From NCBI RefSeq assembly GCF_000472965.1, contig NZ_AXAU01000019.1:1-64000 (forward strand): a stretch of DNA of 64,000 nt. Direction: 5' to 3'. Made by a program: the position numbers and the translations under genes. Under the pieces are notes generated by a model, which saw nothing but the letters and a program-made list of their open reading frames with translations, did not search any database and was not told the DNA's origin. Positions 1 to 9,632 of the stretch are shown piece by piece. The stretch is from Bradyrhizobium murdochi (GTDB lineage Bacteria > Pseudomonadota > Alphaproteobacteria > Rhizobiales > Xanthobacteraceae). Each line of letters starts with the position of its first letter. The first letter of the stretch is position 1.

Positions 1-324
1 CCCGTCGATCCATCGCCACCATCGACAAGCCCCCACCCATCAATCCCAGCATTCGCAAACCTCCAACCTCCCCAAACCAGATGGAGTTCTGCTATGGCTG
101 ATCTTCCCCGGACAGCCCTGCCCCTTGCGGGGGAGGGTTAGGGAGAGGGGTGCCACACGACGGGCTCTCTCAATATGAGTCCCACCACGATCGACCGAAA
201 TTGAAAAGCCGGTGTGTGCTCATCGACCATCTCGCCCGGGGCTTACCCCTCTCCCCACCCTCCCCGCAAGGGGGGAGGGAGCCTGACCGGTGTGCTCGCC
301 TCACGCAGGATAATGAGCGCAGCT
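1..324. repeat. Intergenic region with palindromic repeat (family A)
   Basis: No gene is supported here. A long imperfect inverted repeat has arms at 121-150 (CCCCTTGCGGGGGAGGG then TTAGGGAGAGGGG) and 245-280 (ACCCCTCTCCCC then ACCCTCCCCGCAAGGGG). A second copy of the same element lies at 12750-12850. It sits downstream of ppk2 on the minus strand and could fold as a large hairpin at the end of that transcript. Confidence 0.75.
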
Positions 325-1254
325 CTACCCATCCTGCTTTTTGGCCCCGCCCTCCTCCGCCAGCAGCGCCTCACGCACTTTGGCGAATTCGCTGCGGTCG
401 GCCTTGTCGACCTTTGGAAAATGCAAATCTAGTCTGTCGAGTGCGCTGACGATCGTCGAGCCGATCACGACGCGGGCGAACCATTTGTGGTCGGCGGGGA
501 CGACGATCCAGGGCGCCGCCTGCGATGCGGTGTGGCGGATCATCTCCTGATAGGCGGCCTGGTATTTCGCCCACAGCTTGCGCTCACCGATGTCGGCGAG
601 CGAGAACTTCCAGTTCTTGGCGGGATCCTCCAGCCGCTCGAGAAAGCGTTCGCGCTGCTCCTCCGTGGAGACGTTGAGGAAGAACTTCAGGATCACGGTG
701 CCGTTGCGCGCGAGGTACCGCTCCATCGCGGAGATGTCTTCGAAGCGCTCCTTCCAGATGTTTTTGGTTACGAGTTGTGGCGGCAACTTCTGCCGGTCGA
801 GAATTTCCTGGTGCACCCGCACCACCAAGCATTCTTCATAATAAGAGCGATTGAAGATACCGATCCGGCCGCGCTCCGGCAGCGCGATCATGCTGCGCCA
901 CAGGAAATCGTGGTCGAGTTCTTTGGTCGACGGCTGCTTGAACGAAGTGACCTCGCAGCCCTGCGGGTTGACGCCCTCGAACACGCTCTTGATCGCGCTG
1001 TCCTTGCCGGCGGCATCCATGCCCTGGAAGATCAGCAGCAGCGACCAGCGGTCCTGGGCGTAGAGTTTTTCCTGGAAATCGTTCAGTCGCTTACGATTGG
1101 CCTCGATGATCCTGGTCGCCCCCTCCTTGTCGAGACCGCCCTTCTCGTTGGTCTTGTGCGACTTGAGATGAAATTCGCCCGCGCCATCGTAGCGGAACGG
1201 GACCACATAGGTTTTTAGTTCATCTGCCAGCGACGGCTGCGGCTTCTTGCTCAT
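325..1254 (-). CDS. ppk2: Polyphosphate kinase 2 family (polyphosphate:nucleotide phosphotransferase)
   Basis: A 309-residue cytosolic enzyme of the PPK2 family, which transfers phosphate between inorganic polyphosphate and nucleoside mono- or diphosphates. The P-loop GMDAAGKDS lies at residues 78-86 and the lid/Walker B-like segment FNRSYYEE at 134-141; length matches single-domain PPK2 enzymes. Its ATG (1254-1252) overlaps the TGA of livM (1253-1251) as ATGA, so it should be translated by coupling as the last gene of the liv ABC operon. Whether it prefers AMP, ADP or another nucleotide cannot be read from the sequence. The link to amino acid uptake is unexpected; polyphosphate-driven nucleotide recycling under starvation is only a guess. 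Confidence 0.92.
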   Translation of the reverse strand: MSKKPQPSLADELKTYVVPFRYDGAGEFHLKSHKTNEKGGLDKEGATRIIEANRKRLNDFQEKLYAQDRWSLLLIFQGMDAAGKDSAIKSVFEGVNPQGCEVTSFKQPSTKELDHDFLWRSMIALPERGRIGIFNRSYYEECLVVRVHQEILDRQKLPPQLVTKNIWKERFEDISAMERYLARNGTVILKFFLNVSTEEQRERFLERLEDPAKNWKFSLADIGERKLWAKYQAAYQEMIRHTASQAAPWIVVPADHKWFARVVIGSTIVSALDRLDLHFPKVDKADRSEFAKVREALLAEEGGAKKQDG

Positions 1255-2231
1255 GTGGTCTTGGGCTTCTTCGGTTGCGCCTTCAGTTTGTCGAGGATGC
1301 TACCCAGAATGCCCTTGGGCAGGAAGATGATGAAGACCACCAGCAAAACGCCGTAGACCAGGTTGTCCCAGCCGACCGCCTTGGTACCGAAGCCGATCCG
1401 CAGCCCTTCCGCGAGCAGGATGGTGATGATGGCGCCGATCGTCGGCCCGAGCGAGACATAGAGCCCGCCGACGATGACGGCGAACACCATCTGCAGCGAC
1501 ACCGCAATGCCGCTGACCGTGTCCGGCGAGATGAACATCTGGTACTGGCAGTACAGCGCGCCGGCGAGCGCGGTCATCAAGGCAGAGATCAGCGTGATCT
1601 TGAGCTTTTCGGCTGTCACGTTGACGCCGGCCGCAGCCGCCGCGTCCTCGTCCTCCGAGATCGCCTCCATGGCGTAGCGGCTCATGCTGCGGTCGACCCA
1701 GCGCCAGATCAGAAGGCCCACCACCCAGACGCCGAGCGCGATCAGATACCACGTCGTCTTGTCGTCGAACTGCAGCGCCAGCAGCCCCCGGCCGCTGGGC
1801 GCGCGGTCCGGCGTGTAGCCGAGCGAACCGCCGGTGTAATCACGCGTCGCGGTGATGACCTGCAGCACGATGCCGGACAGCGCCAGCGTCACCAGCACGA
1901 AATAGTGCCCGGTGATGCGGAAGCGGAAGCAGGGATAGGCGACCACCAGCGCCAGCAAGCCCGCCGCCACCATGCTGAGCGGAATGCCGATCCAGGGCGT
2001 GATGTCGAGGTGGTTCCACAACAGCGCGGTGACATAGGCGCCGACGCCCATGAAGCCGCCATGGCCAAGCGAAACCAGCCCGAAGCGGCCCATGATCGAC
2101 CACGAAGTGTAGGCGAACGACCAGATCAGGATCAGCACCAGGATGTGCAGGTGATAAGGCTCACGATAGACGAAGGGCAGCGCAATCAGCGCAGCCAGTC
2201 CAACGGCCCAGGCGATGTAGCGGGAATTCAC
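1251..2231 (-). CDS. livM: Branched-chain amino acid ABC transporter permease, LivM type
   Basis: A 326-residue inner-membrane permease of the HAAT (hydrophobic amino acid) ABC family. It has about eight to nine hydrophobic segments and the family motif GRFGLVSLGHGGFMGVGAY near residue 50, followed by the cytoplasmic EAA-like loop around AISEDEDAAAAAGVN. I chose the GTG start at 2231 because it overlaps the livH stop (GTGA) and gives the usual LivM N-terminus NSRYIAWAVGL; a longer frame would only add livH-shadow residues. Partner of LivH, LivF, LivG and the binding protein encoded upstream. The basic C-terminal tail (KLKAQPKKPKTT) is typical. The substrate may be an amino acid or an aromatic or amide compound, since HAAT systems vary. 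Confidence 0.93.
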   Translation of the reverse strand: MNSRYIAWAVGLAALIALPFVYREPYHLHILVLILIWSFAYTSWSIMGRFGLVSLGHGGFMGVGAYVTALLWNHLDITPWIGIPLSMVAAGLLALVVAYPCFRFRITGHYFVLVTLALSGIVLQVITATRDYTGGSLGYTPDRAPSGRGLLALQFDDKTTWYLIALGVWVVGLLIWRWVDRSMSRYAMEAISEDEDAAAAAGVNVTAEKLKITLISALMTALAGALYCQYQMFISPDTVSGIAVSLQMVFAVIVGGLYVSLGPTIGAIITILLAEGLRIGFGTKAVGWDNLVYGVLLVVFIIFLPKGILGSILDKLKAQPKKPKTT

Positions 2232-3109
2232 GAGCGCCTCGCCAAAAGGCCCGCGGGCCGGATGAACATCATGACGATGAAGAAGGCGAACGCCAGCACG
2301 TAACCCCATTCGAGGTCGGAGTACAGGCCGCCCAGCGAAATGATCTGGGCGAACACGAACGCCGCGATGAAGCCGCCGACGAAATTACCGAGCCCGCCGA
2401 GCACGCAGATCAGGAAGGTGATCGGCCCGAACGACAGCCCGACGAAGGGATGCACGTCATATTGCAGCACCAGAAGACAGGCGGCGAGGCCGGCGAGTGC
2501 GCCGCCCAGTGCCGAGGTGATGAGATAGATGCGCTTGGTATCGACCCCCATCAGCGACATGATCTGGCGGTCCTGCGCGACCGCGCGGATCGCCGTGCCG
2601 GTATAGGTGCGCTTCATGAAGAAGTAGATCGCCAGCATGCCGAGCAGGGCGGCGACGAAGGCGAGCAGCCGCGAATAGCTGAAATGCATGTCGCCGATCG
2701 CCAACACCGGCAGGCGAATGCCGAGATTGCGAAAATCGATGCCGAAGGCGACGGTGGCAAAGCTCTGCAGGATGAACAGCACGCCGCCGGTCGCGAGCAA
2801 CTGGTTGATCGGCGGCGCGGTCAATAGCGGCTCGATGACGAGGTAATGCAGGAGCGCGCCCAGCGCTGCGACCAGCAGGATCGCGATCGGCGCTGCGGCC
2901 CAATACGGCAGGCCGAACACTTGGACCATGTAGTACATGCCGTACATGCCGATCATGACCAGCTCGGCGTAGCAGATCCAGGTGACGTCGATGACACCGA
3001 AGATCAGATTGAGCCCGAGCGCCAAGAGCGCCAGCACGCCTCCGAGCAGGATGCCGTTGACCACGGCTTCCAGCAGAAAGATGTCGAAGGTGTCGAGGAA
3101 TGCCTGCAT
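2228..3109 (-). CDS. livH: Branched-chain amino acid ABC transporter permease, LivH type
   Basis: A 293-residue membrane permease with about eight transmembrane segments. The N-terminal block GILLGGVLALLALGLNLIFGVI and the loop AIRAVAQDRQIMSLMGVDT (EAA-like contact with the ATPases) are diagnostic of LivH. It begins 12 bp after the livF stop and ends overlapping livM by four bases, so the whole operon is tightly packed. It forms the translocation channel with LivM for whatever the upstream binding protein captures. Confidence 0.93.
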   Translation of the reverse strand: MQAFLDTFDIFLLEAVVNGILLGGVLALLALGLNLIFGVIDVTWICYAELVMIGMYGMYYMVQVFGLPYWAAAPIAILLVAALGALLHYLVIEPLLTAPPINQLLATGGVLFILQSFATVAFGIDFRNLGIRLPVLAIGDMHFSYSRLLAFVAALLGMLAIYFFMKRTYTGTAIRAVAQDRQIMSLMGVDTKRIYLITSALGGALAGLAACLLVLQYDVHPFVGLSFGPITFLICVLGGLGNFVGGFIAAFVFAQIISLGGLYSDLEWGYVLAFAFFIVMMFIRPAGLLARRS

Positions 3110-3121
3110 CGCCGCTTTGCC

Positions 3122-3826
<705 letters not shown>

Positions 3827-3829
3827 GCG

Positions 3830-4603
3830 CTAGACCCCTGCCCTGCGCCGCGCTTCGGCGGCGGCAGCCGCGGCCTGGCTCGAATCCGCATCCGTGCCGA
3901 GATAGACCTCGATCACTCTTGGATCGCTCGCCACCGCGCTCGGCAGGCCTTCCGAAATCTTCTCGCCGTGATCGAGCACCATTACGCGGTCGACCACCCG
4001 CATCAACACGCCCATGATGTGCTCGACCCAGATGATGGTGATGCCGAGCTCGTCGCGGATCTTGCGCAGCATGTCGGCGGCCTGATCCATCTCGTGCTCG
4101 TCGAGCCCGCCGAGGCTTTCGTCGGCAAGCAGAAGTTTCGGCCCCGTCGCGAGTGCCTTGGCGAGTTCGAGTTTTTTCAGGCCGGCAGCTCCTAAGCCAT
4201 CGACGCCGGCGTGGCGGTTGGTCGGCAGGCCGACCATGGCCAGCGCGCGTTCGGCGGCCTCATCCGCGCGGGCGCGGCTGTGGCGGCCCTGGCCGTAATA
4301 GCCTGCCAGCGCCACATTCTCGAATATCGTGAGCCGGTGAAACGGCCGCGGGATCTGGAAGGTGCGGCCGATGCCGCCGTTGATGATGCGGTGCGGCGCC
4401 TTGCCCGCGATCTCCGTTCCATTGAACACAATCGATCCTGCCGTCGGGATCAGCGTGCCCGACAGCATGTTGAAAATCGTGCTCTTGCCGGAGCCGTTCG
4501 GGCCGATCAGGCCGAGAATCTCGCCCTGCTCGACCCGGAACGACACGTTGTTAACAGCGGTGAAGCCGCCGAAGCGTTTCACCAATCCGTCTACCGTCAG
4601 CAC
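3830..4603 (-). CDS. livG: Branched-chain amino acid ABC transporter ATPase, LivG type
   Basis: A 257-residue ATPase with Walker A GPNGSGKST near residue 36 and Walker B plus catalytic Glu LLLADESLGGL. The signature is the degenerate GAAGLKKLELAKAL instead of LSGGQ, resembling the LTLAGLKRLELARAL form seen in one LivG subgroup. The C-terminal LivG extension (SDPRVIEVYLGTD) is present. The start is GTG at 4603, supported by GGAGG eight bases upstream. It is the second gene of the operon, 33 bp after the binding protein gene. Confidence 0.92.
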   Translation of the reverse strand: MLTVDGLVKRFGGFTAVNNVSFRVEQGEILGLIGPNGSGKSTIFNMLSGTLIPTAGSIVFNGTEIAGKAPHRIINGGIGRTFQIPRPFHRLTIFENVALAGYYGQGRHSRARADEAAERALAMVGLPTNRHAGVDGLGAAGLKKLELAKALATGPKLLLADESLGGLDEHEMDQAADMLRKIRDELGITIIWVEHIMGVLMRVVDRVMVLDHGEKISEGLPSAVASDPRVIEVYLGTDADSSQAAAAAAEARRRAGV

Positions 4604-4636
4604 TCCAGAACCTCCACTTAGCCGTTTGCCCGGCTC

Positions 4637-5947
4637 TTACTGGTTGCTGAACGTGGTTCCCTTCGGCAGCGGCAACACGGCCTCGCGCTGCGCCTGGCTC
4701 TTCGGCCACACCACATACGACTTATCGTCAACATACTGGATGACGACGGGGAACGAGCGTTCGTTCTGGCCGGCCATCTGGCTGCCCTCGCCGTGGAACT
4801 TGACACCGAAGCCCAACATGGTGCCACCTTCGGGAATATCGGTCTCGAGGGCTGCCTTGCGCAACGCATCGGGATCGACGCCGCCATACTTCTTGATGGC
4901 GCGCGGCAGCACCTCGGTCAGAAACAGATAGGTGTTGGATGCCGCCATGCCGACATGCGCGGAGCGGATCGCGACGCCGGGCTTCGCCTTGTCGAACTCC
5001 TCGCCGACCATCTTGATGACCGGCGGCAGCTTCGGATCCATCGATTTCTGGTTGGCGAGCCAGATCGAGATCGGATCGGTGTTGAAGACGTAGTTGACGT
5101 CGGAGCCCAAGCCTTCCTTCAGCTTCTCGTAGACGCCATAGCCTGCGCCGTGGCCGACCAGAGCAGCGAATTTCAAGCCCTGCTCGCGCGCCTGGCGGCC
5201 GAACAAGGTGATGTCGGGGTTGTAGCCGGTGTGGAAGACCACGTCGGGCCGGGCGCGCTTCAGTTTCGTCACCAACGAAGAAAGATCCGGCGCCGTGGCG
5301 GAATAGCCTTCCTTCAGCACGATGTTGAAGCCGGCCTTCTTGGCGCCGGCCTCGTTGCCCTTGGAGACGTCGACGCCGTAGGCGCCGTCCTCGTGGATGA
5401 TGGCAACGCGCAGATCCTTCGGCTCCTTGCCGAGCTTCGCCTTGGAATTCTGCGCGATGAAATCCATCGTCATCATGCCGAACTGGTCACCGGAGGCTTG
5501 CGGCCGGAACACGTATTTGAAGTTCTTGTCTGATAGCACCGCAGATGAGATGCAGGTCGTGATCCACATGAAGTTCTTGAGCTGCTCGACGCGCGCGGCC
5601 ACCGGCACGCATTGCGCCGAGGAGAAGAAGCCGAGCAGCATGTTGACCTTTTCCTGCTCGATCAGCCGCACCGCCTCGTTGATCGCGACGTCGGGCTTGC
5701 TCTGGGCGTCGGCATAAACCGCTTCGACCTTGTAACCCTCGACGCCGGTCTTGGCGTACTGGTCGAGCATGATCTTGGCGCCGATATATTGCAGCTCCGA
5801 ACCGCCGCCGGCGAGCGGGCCGGTCAGATCGTAGATGACGCCGATCTTGATTTTCTTTTCCTGAGCCTCGGCGGAAACCGCCATCCCCAGCACCGCGATT
5901 GCGGCAGACAGCCCGACGAGAAGGCGTGCAGTTTTGCGCCCCGGCAT
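4637..5947 (-). CDS. ABC transporter substrate-binding protein, branched-chain amino acid family
   Basis: A 436-residue periplasmic binding protein of the LivJ/LivK (type 1, Peripla_BP_6) family. Residues 1-28 form a Sec signal peptide ending in AEA-Q, and the mature protein starts with the typical KKIKIGVIYDLTGPLAGGGSE. ATG 5947 has a strong GGGAGGA ribosome site. It is first in the operon, behind a sigma70-like promoter at 6006-6034. It delivers the ligand to LivH/LivM. The family also includes proteins binding amides, urea and aromatic acids, so the exact ligand is open. Confidence 0.92.
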   Translation of the reverse strand: MPGRKTARLLVGLSAAIAVLGMAVSAEAQEKKIKIGVIYDLTGPLAGGGSELQYIGAKIMLDQYAKTGVEGYKVEAVYADAQSKPDVAINEAVRLIEQEKVNMLLGFFSSAQCVPVAARVEQLKNFMWITTCISSAVLSDKNFKYVFRPQASGDQFGMMTMDFIAQNSKAKLGKEPKDLRVAIIHEDGAYGVDVSKGNEAGAKKAGFNIVLKEGYSATAPDLSSLVTKLKRARPDVVFHTGYNPDITLFGRQAREQGLKFAALVGHGAGYGVYEKLKEGLGSDVNYVFNTDPISIWLANQKSMDPKLPPVIKMVGEEFDKAKPGVAIRSAHVGMAASNTYLFLTEVLPRAIKKYGGVDPDALRKAALETDIPEGGTMLGFGVKFHGEGSQMAGQNERSFPVVIQYVDDKSYVVWPKSQAQREAVLPLPKGTTFSNQ

Positions 5948-6005
5948 GGAATCCTCCCTGGATTATTTTTTGTGCACTGCATTTTCTTGTTCTTGGTTGG
6001 CGCCT

Positions 6006-6034
6006 ATCACATTGGTAGCGCGACCAGATGTCAA
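6006..6034 (-). promoter_or_regulatory. Predicted sigma70 promoter of the liv-ppk2 operon
   Basis: On the minus strand a consensus -35 TTGACA (6034-6029) and a 4/6 match -10 TGTGAT (6011-6006) are separated by 17 bp. This places a start near 5998, about 50 bases before the binding-protein ATG at 5947. Confidence 0.6.
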
Positions 6035-6046
6035 GCGCATTGCGCA

Positions 6047-6763
6047 TCACGGCCGGAATGCGAGCTGCGCCTCGATGAATGCCGTGACAAAACGCGGCAT
6101 TGCCGAATTCAGATCGCGCGCGCTGCGCACGACGTGAATGGCCGACAGTTCCGGCTGACGCTGCGAGGCAAGATTGCGCTCGATCCGCTCGCGCAGCGCG
6201 TCGCCCGGCATATTGACGCGCAGAACGCGGATCATCGCGAGCGCAGACCCGGTGTAGAAGCAATGCCAATGCGGCTCGCTGTCGTATTCGCCGGGGGCAA
6301 GGCCGGTCTCTTCCTCGAGCTCGCGCGTGACGCTGCCGGAGATATCGACCGCGCCGTCCCTGATATCGTCGAGGTCCGGCGTGCCTGACGGAAAATAGAT
6401 GCGCCCGGCATTCGCCGTGTGCGGACCCATTTCGCCGAGCACAAAGGCGTCGTCGGCGCAGAGTAGCGCGCCCATGCCGAAGCCGTTGAACACGGAAGCG
6501 TCAGGAAAGCCCCAGTCGCGCCACGCCAGAAAACTGGCGAAGTCGGTTTCGAAATAGCTGGCGCTCAGAAGGTCGCCTGAAAACACCGGGTTGCGCCCGA
6601 GCAGGACGCGGCCATTCCACAGTGCAGGCTTTTCGCGCCGCTTCTCGGAAAAATGCGCATCGATGTCCGCGCGCCGCGCTTCCGCGAACGGCCAGGCGAA
6701 TGACTGTACGGGAAGGTCAAGCGCGGTGACGCGATGAATGACCGGAGGTGTTACGCCATTCAT
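6047..6763 (-). CDS. NUDIX hydrolase
   Basis: A 238-residue protein with a NUDIX catalytic helix: RELEEETGL (near residue 150) matches REUxEExGU, so it should hydrolyse a nucleoside diphosphate linked to some moiety, metal-dependently. A 130-residue N-terminal region precedes the NUDIX fold; the substrate cannot be read. ATG 6763 is 40 bp after the stop of the binding-protein gene; a longer start at 6847 would overlap that gene. The start codon is inside the 5' arm of a perfect 15-bp inverted repeat (6726-6740 and 6757-6771), which would hide it in the mRNA. It is probably co-transcribed with the NitT/TauT transporter genes. Confidence 0.85.
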   Translation of the reverse strand: MNGVTPPVIHRVTALDLPVQSFAWPFAEARRADIDAHFSEKRREKPALWNGRVLLGRNPVFSGDLLSASYFETDFASFLAWRDWGFPDASVFNGFGMGALLCADDAFVLGEMGPHTANAGRIYFPSGTPDLDDIRDGAVDISGSVTRELEEETGLAPGEYDSEPHWHCFYTGSALAMIRVLRVNMPGDALRERIERNLASQRQPELSAIHVVRSARDLNSAMPRFVTAFIEAQLAFRP

Positions 6764-6771
6764 CGCGTCAC
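6726..6771 (-). promoter_or_regulatory. Perfect 15-bp hairpin spanning the NUDIX gene start codon
   Basis: GTGACGCGATGAATG at 6726-6740 and its exact reverse complement at 6757-6771 are separated by 16 bases. In the minus-strand mRNA the AUG (6763-6761) lies in the 5' arm; the 3' arm encodes residues I-H-R-V-T. There is no U-tract, so it is not a terminator. A translation-controlling structure is inferred. Confidence 0.6.
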
Positions 6772-6803
6772 ATCGCTCGATTTCACGCCGATCTATCCCT
6801 TCT

Positions 6804-7832
6804 TCACTTCGGATTGGCGCCCGTGGTCTTCTTGGCCTGCTCGACATATTTGTTGGTGTAGGTCTTGGTCACGTCGATATTGGCCTTGGCGATCTCCGGC
6901 GAGCCTTCGCTGAACACGGCGAGCACCGCATCGGCGCCCTTCGGGTCCATCAAACCGGTTTGCGAGTACATCGGGATCGTGTTCTTCAGCGCGGCGAGAT
7001 AGAGTGCCTTGTCCTTGCCGACCATTCCCTCCGGCATCTTCGCCATGATCTCTTCCGGCGAATGCGAATGGATCCAGTTGAGCGTGTTGATGATCGCGTT
7101 GGTGAGCGCCTGCACTTCCTTCTCGTGCGACTTGATCCAGGCCGTCGTGGTGTAGAGCGCACCGCCCGGATATTCGCCGCCGAACACCGCCAGCGTGTCC
7201 CTTTGCGTGCGGGTGTCGGCCAGTATCTTCAAATCCGGATGGCTGCCCTGCAAAACGGTGACGGAGGGATCGAGCATCACGGCGGCGTCGATCTGGCCCT
7301 GCTGCATCGCCGCCACCGCGGTGGCCCCGAGGCCGACGCCGATCACCGCGGCGCTGGTCGGATCGAGGCCGTTCTTCTTCAACAGATATTTTAGGAAGAA
7401 ATCGGTCGAGGAGCCCGGCGCGCTGACGCCGACCTTCTTGCCGGCCAGATCCTTGATCGATTTGATCTCATTGGTATGCGCGGGCGACACGACCAGCACC
7501 AGGCCGGGATAGCGGTCGTAGATCACGAAGGACTGCAATTCTTGTTTCTTGGCGGCCAGGTTGACGCAATGGTCGAAATAGCCCGAGACCACGTCGGCGC
7601 TGCCGCCGAGCACGGCCTTCAGCGCGTCCGAGCCGCCCTTGAGGTCGACCAGTTCGACCGCCACGCCCGCCTTTTCATATTCGCCGAGCTGTTTGGCCAG
7701 CACCGTCGGCAGATAGCACAGGCAGGCGCCGCCGCCGACCGCGATGGTGACCTTGCTTTGCGCTGCGGCAAATCCCGAGGTCAGCGTCAATGCCAGCAGC
7801 GTAGCGGCCAGCCGGCCGAACAGTTTCTTCAT
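6804..7832 (-). CDS. ABC transporter substrate-binding protein, NitT/TauT family
   Basis: A 342-residue periplasmic binding protein (NMT1/SsuA-like). A signal peptide MKKLFGRLAATLLALTLTSG...AAAQ covers the first 24-26 residues; then KVTIAVGGGACLCYLPTVLAKQLG is the usual lobe-1 opening, with two Cys next to the ligand region. ATG 7832 is preceded by GGAGGAACAC, better placed than an upstream in-frame ATG. The permease and ATPase genes precede it on the same strand, separated by 185 bp that contain a palindromic repeat. Family ligands include sulfonates, nitrate, thiamine precursors and aromatic acids; none can be assigned here. Confidence 0.9.
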   Translation of the reverse strand: MKKLFGRLAATLLALTLTSGFAAAQSKVTIAVGGGACLCYLPTVLAKQLGEYEKAGVAVELVDLKGGSDALKAVLGGSADVVSGYFDHCVNLAAKKQELQSFVIYDRYPGLVLVVSPAHTNEIKSIKDLAGKKVGVSAPGSSTDFFLKYLLKKNGLDPTSAAVIGVGLGATAVAAMQQGQIDAAVMLDPSVTVLQGSHPDLKILADTRTQRDTLAVFGGEYPGGALYTTTAWIKSHEKEVQALTNAIINTLNWIHSHSPEEIMAKMPEGMVGKDKALYLAALKNTIPMYSQTGLMDPKGADAVLAVFSEGSPEIAKANIDVTKTYTNKYVEQAKKTTGANPK

Positions 7833-7918
7833 GTGTTCCTCCATTCGTTGGCGGCAAGATAGAGCAGCGGGCGACGCTTGAGAAGCTGCACCGTCATTCC
7901 GGGATGGTGCGCTAGAAT

Positions 7919-8012
7919 TGTAGGGTGGGCAAAGGCGCTCTTCGCGCCGTGCCCACCATCCATCCGCATCGCAGTCTTGATGGTGGGCACGCTTCGCTTT
8001 GCCCACTCTACG
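7919..8012. repeat. Palindromic intergenic repeat (family B)
   Basis: Nested inverted repeat: outer arms GTAGGGTGGGCAAAG (7919 region) and CTTTGCCCACTCTAC (ending 8011) match with one mismatch, inner arms GTGCCCACCAT and ATGGTGGGCAC match perfectly. It lies between the permease and binding-protein genes of one operon, where it could form a strong hairpin that uncouples their expression or protects upstream mRNA. Confidence 0.8.
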
Positions 8013-8016
8013 AGAC

Positions 8017-8805
8017 CTACCCTCTGCCCTCCGCCGCCGTCGGCCGCCACACCAAGAGCCGCCGTTCGGCCAGCGTCACGCCCATGTCGATCAGGATGAC
8101 GAACGCCGATAGTACGAACATTCCGGCGAAGACACCGGCGACGTCGAACACGCCTTCGGCCTGCTGGATCAGGTAGCCGAGGCCGGCGGCCGAACCCAGA
8201 TATTCGCCGACGACGGCGCCGACCACCGCAAAACCCACCGACGTGTGCAGCGAGGAGAACATCCACGACAGCGCAGACGGCCAGTAGACGTGCCGCATCA
8301 ACTGCCGCTCGTTCATGCCGAGCATGCGGCCATTGTCGAGCACGGTGTTCGAGACTTCCTTGACGCCCTGATAGACGTTGAAGAACACGATGAAGAACAC
8401 CAGCGTCACGCCTAGCGCGACCTTGGACCAGATGCCGAGCCCCAGCCACAGCGTGAAGATCGGCGCCAGCACCACGCGCGGCAGCGCATTGATCATCTTC
8501 ACATAGGGGTCGAACACCGCGGCGACGCGCGGCTGGCGCGCGAACCAGAAGCCGACCAGCACGCCGGCGACCGAGCCGATCACGAAAGCGAGAATCGATT
8601 CCCAGAGCGTGATGATCAGGTGCTTCCAGATCACGCCGGACGAAAACCATTTGACGATCTGGCTGCCGACATCGATCGGGTTGGAAAAGAAAAACGGCGG
8701 CAGCAGGATTTTTCCGAACACCGGTACGGTGGTGAGGAACTGCCACACCGCCAGAGCTACGACGGCGACCAGCAATTGCAACAGGAGCAGCGTCGAGCGG
8801 GACAT
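8017..8805 (-). CDS. ABC transporter permease, NitT/TauT (SsuC/TauC) family
   Basis: A 262-residue inner-membrane permease with about six transmembrane helices and the binding-protein-dependent transport motif near GMNERQLMRHVYWPSALSWM (EAA loop, about residue 165). ATG 8805 overlaps the ATPase stop by one base (TGATG) with GGAGG upstream, so the two are coupled. It pairs with the ATPase upstream and the binding protein downstream. Confidence 0.9.
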   Translation of the reverse strand: MSRSTLLLLQLLVAVVALAVWQFLTTVPVFGKILLPPFFFSNPIDVGSQIVKWFSSGVIWKHLIITLWESILAFVIGSVAGVLVGFWFARQPRVAAVFDPYVKMINALPRVVLAPIFTLWLGLGIWSKVALGVTLVFFIVFFNVYQGVKEVSNTVLDNGRMLGMNERQLMRHVYWPSALSWMFSSLHTSVGFAVVGAVVGEYLGSAAGLGYLIQQAEGVFDVAGVFAGMFVLSAFVILIDMGVTLAERRLLVWRPTAAEGRG

Positions 8806-9632
8806 CAGCCTGCCTCCGCACTTCGCGTCGATTGTACGTAGCCCTTCATCACTTCGTCCTTCAACACGCTCCAGATCTCCCGGTGCAGTTCGTGAAAGTC
8901 CTTCTCCATCCGGACTTCCGAAATGTCGCGCGGCCGCGGCAGCTTTACGCGCCAGTCACCGATGATGCGCGCGCTTGGTCCTGCCGACATGATCACGACG
9001 CGATCAGCCAGCGCGATCGCCTCTTCGAGATCATGGGTCACGAACAGCACCGCCTTGCGGTCGGCGTTCCATAACTCGAGCAAGAGATTGCCCATGATCT
9101 GCCTCGTCTGGGCGTCGAGCGGACCGAACGGCTCATCCATCAGCAATATTTTTGGATCACGTATCAAGACCTGCGCGAGACCGACGCGCTTGCGCTGTCC
9201 GCCGGACAGCATGTGCGGATAGCGGTTGGCGAAGGCGCCGAGTCCGACCGACGTGAGCCAACCCTGCGCGCGCTGCAGCGCCTGTTCGCGCGGCGCGCCC
9301 TTGATCTCGAGCCCGATGGCGACGTTGTCGAGTGCGGTCTTCCAGGGAAACAGCGCATCGGCCTGGAAGAGATAGCCGGCATCGCGGTTCAACCCGGTCA
9401 GCGGCTGGTCGAAGATTCTTACCGATCCCGCCGCCGGCTTCAAAAGCCCGGCCGCAACGTTGAGCAATGTCGATTTTCCGCAACCCGTCGGCCCGACGAT
9501 GGCGACGAACTCGCCATCGGCGACGGACAGGCTGGCCTGCTCCACCGCCGTATAGACGCGGTCCCCGGCCACGCGAAACGCCACCGTCGCATCGCCAAGC
9601 GCGACCGCTGCCGGCTGTGCGGTATCCGCCAT
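8805..9632 (-). CDS. ABC transporter ATPase, NitT/TauT (SsuB/TauB) family
   Basis: A 275-residue ATPase: Walker A GPTGCGKST, signature LSGGQRKRVGLAQVL, Walker B ILLMDEPFGPLD, and switch His in LFVTHDLEEA, all as in SsuB/TauB/NrtD. I prefer ATG 9632 (MADTAQP) with GGGGAAGA upstream over an in-frame ATG 57 bases earlier. It is the first gene of the transporter operon (ATPase, permease, repeat, binding protein, NUDIX hydrolase). Confidence 0.92.
   Translation of the reverse strand: MADTAQPAAVALGDATVAFRVAGDRVYTAVEQASLSVADGEFVAIVGPTGCGKSTLLNVAAGLLKPAAGSVRIFDQPLTGLNRDAGYLFQADALFPWKTALDNVAIGLEIKGAPREQALQRAQGWLTSVGLGAFANRYPHMLSGGQRKRVGLAQVLIRDPKILLMDEPFGPLDAQTRQIMGNLLLELWNADRKAVLFVTHDLEEAIALADRVVIMSAGPSARIIGDWRVKLPRPRDISEVRMEKDFHELHREIWSVLKDEVMKGYVQSTRSAEAG

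Noticed and set aside
6804..8006. Long N-terminal extension of the NitT/TauT binding protein
   Set aside because: The extra residues derive from the palindromic repeat at 7919-8012; the ATG at 7832 has a strong ribosome site and begins a clean signal peptide.
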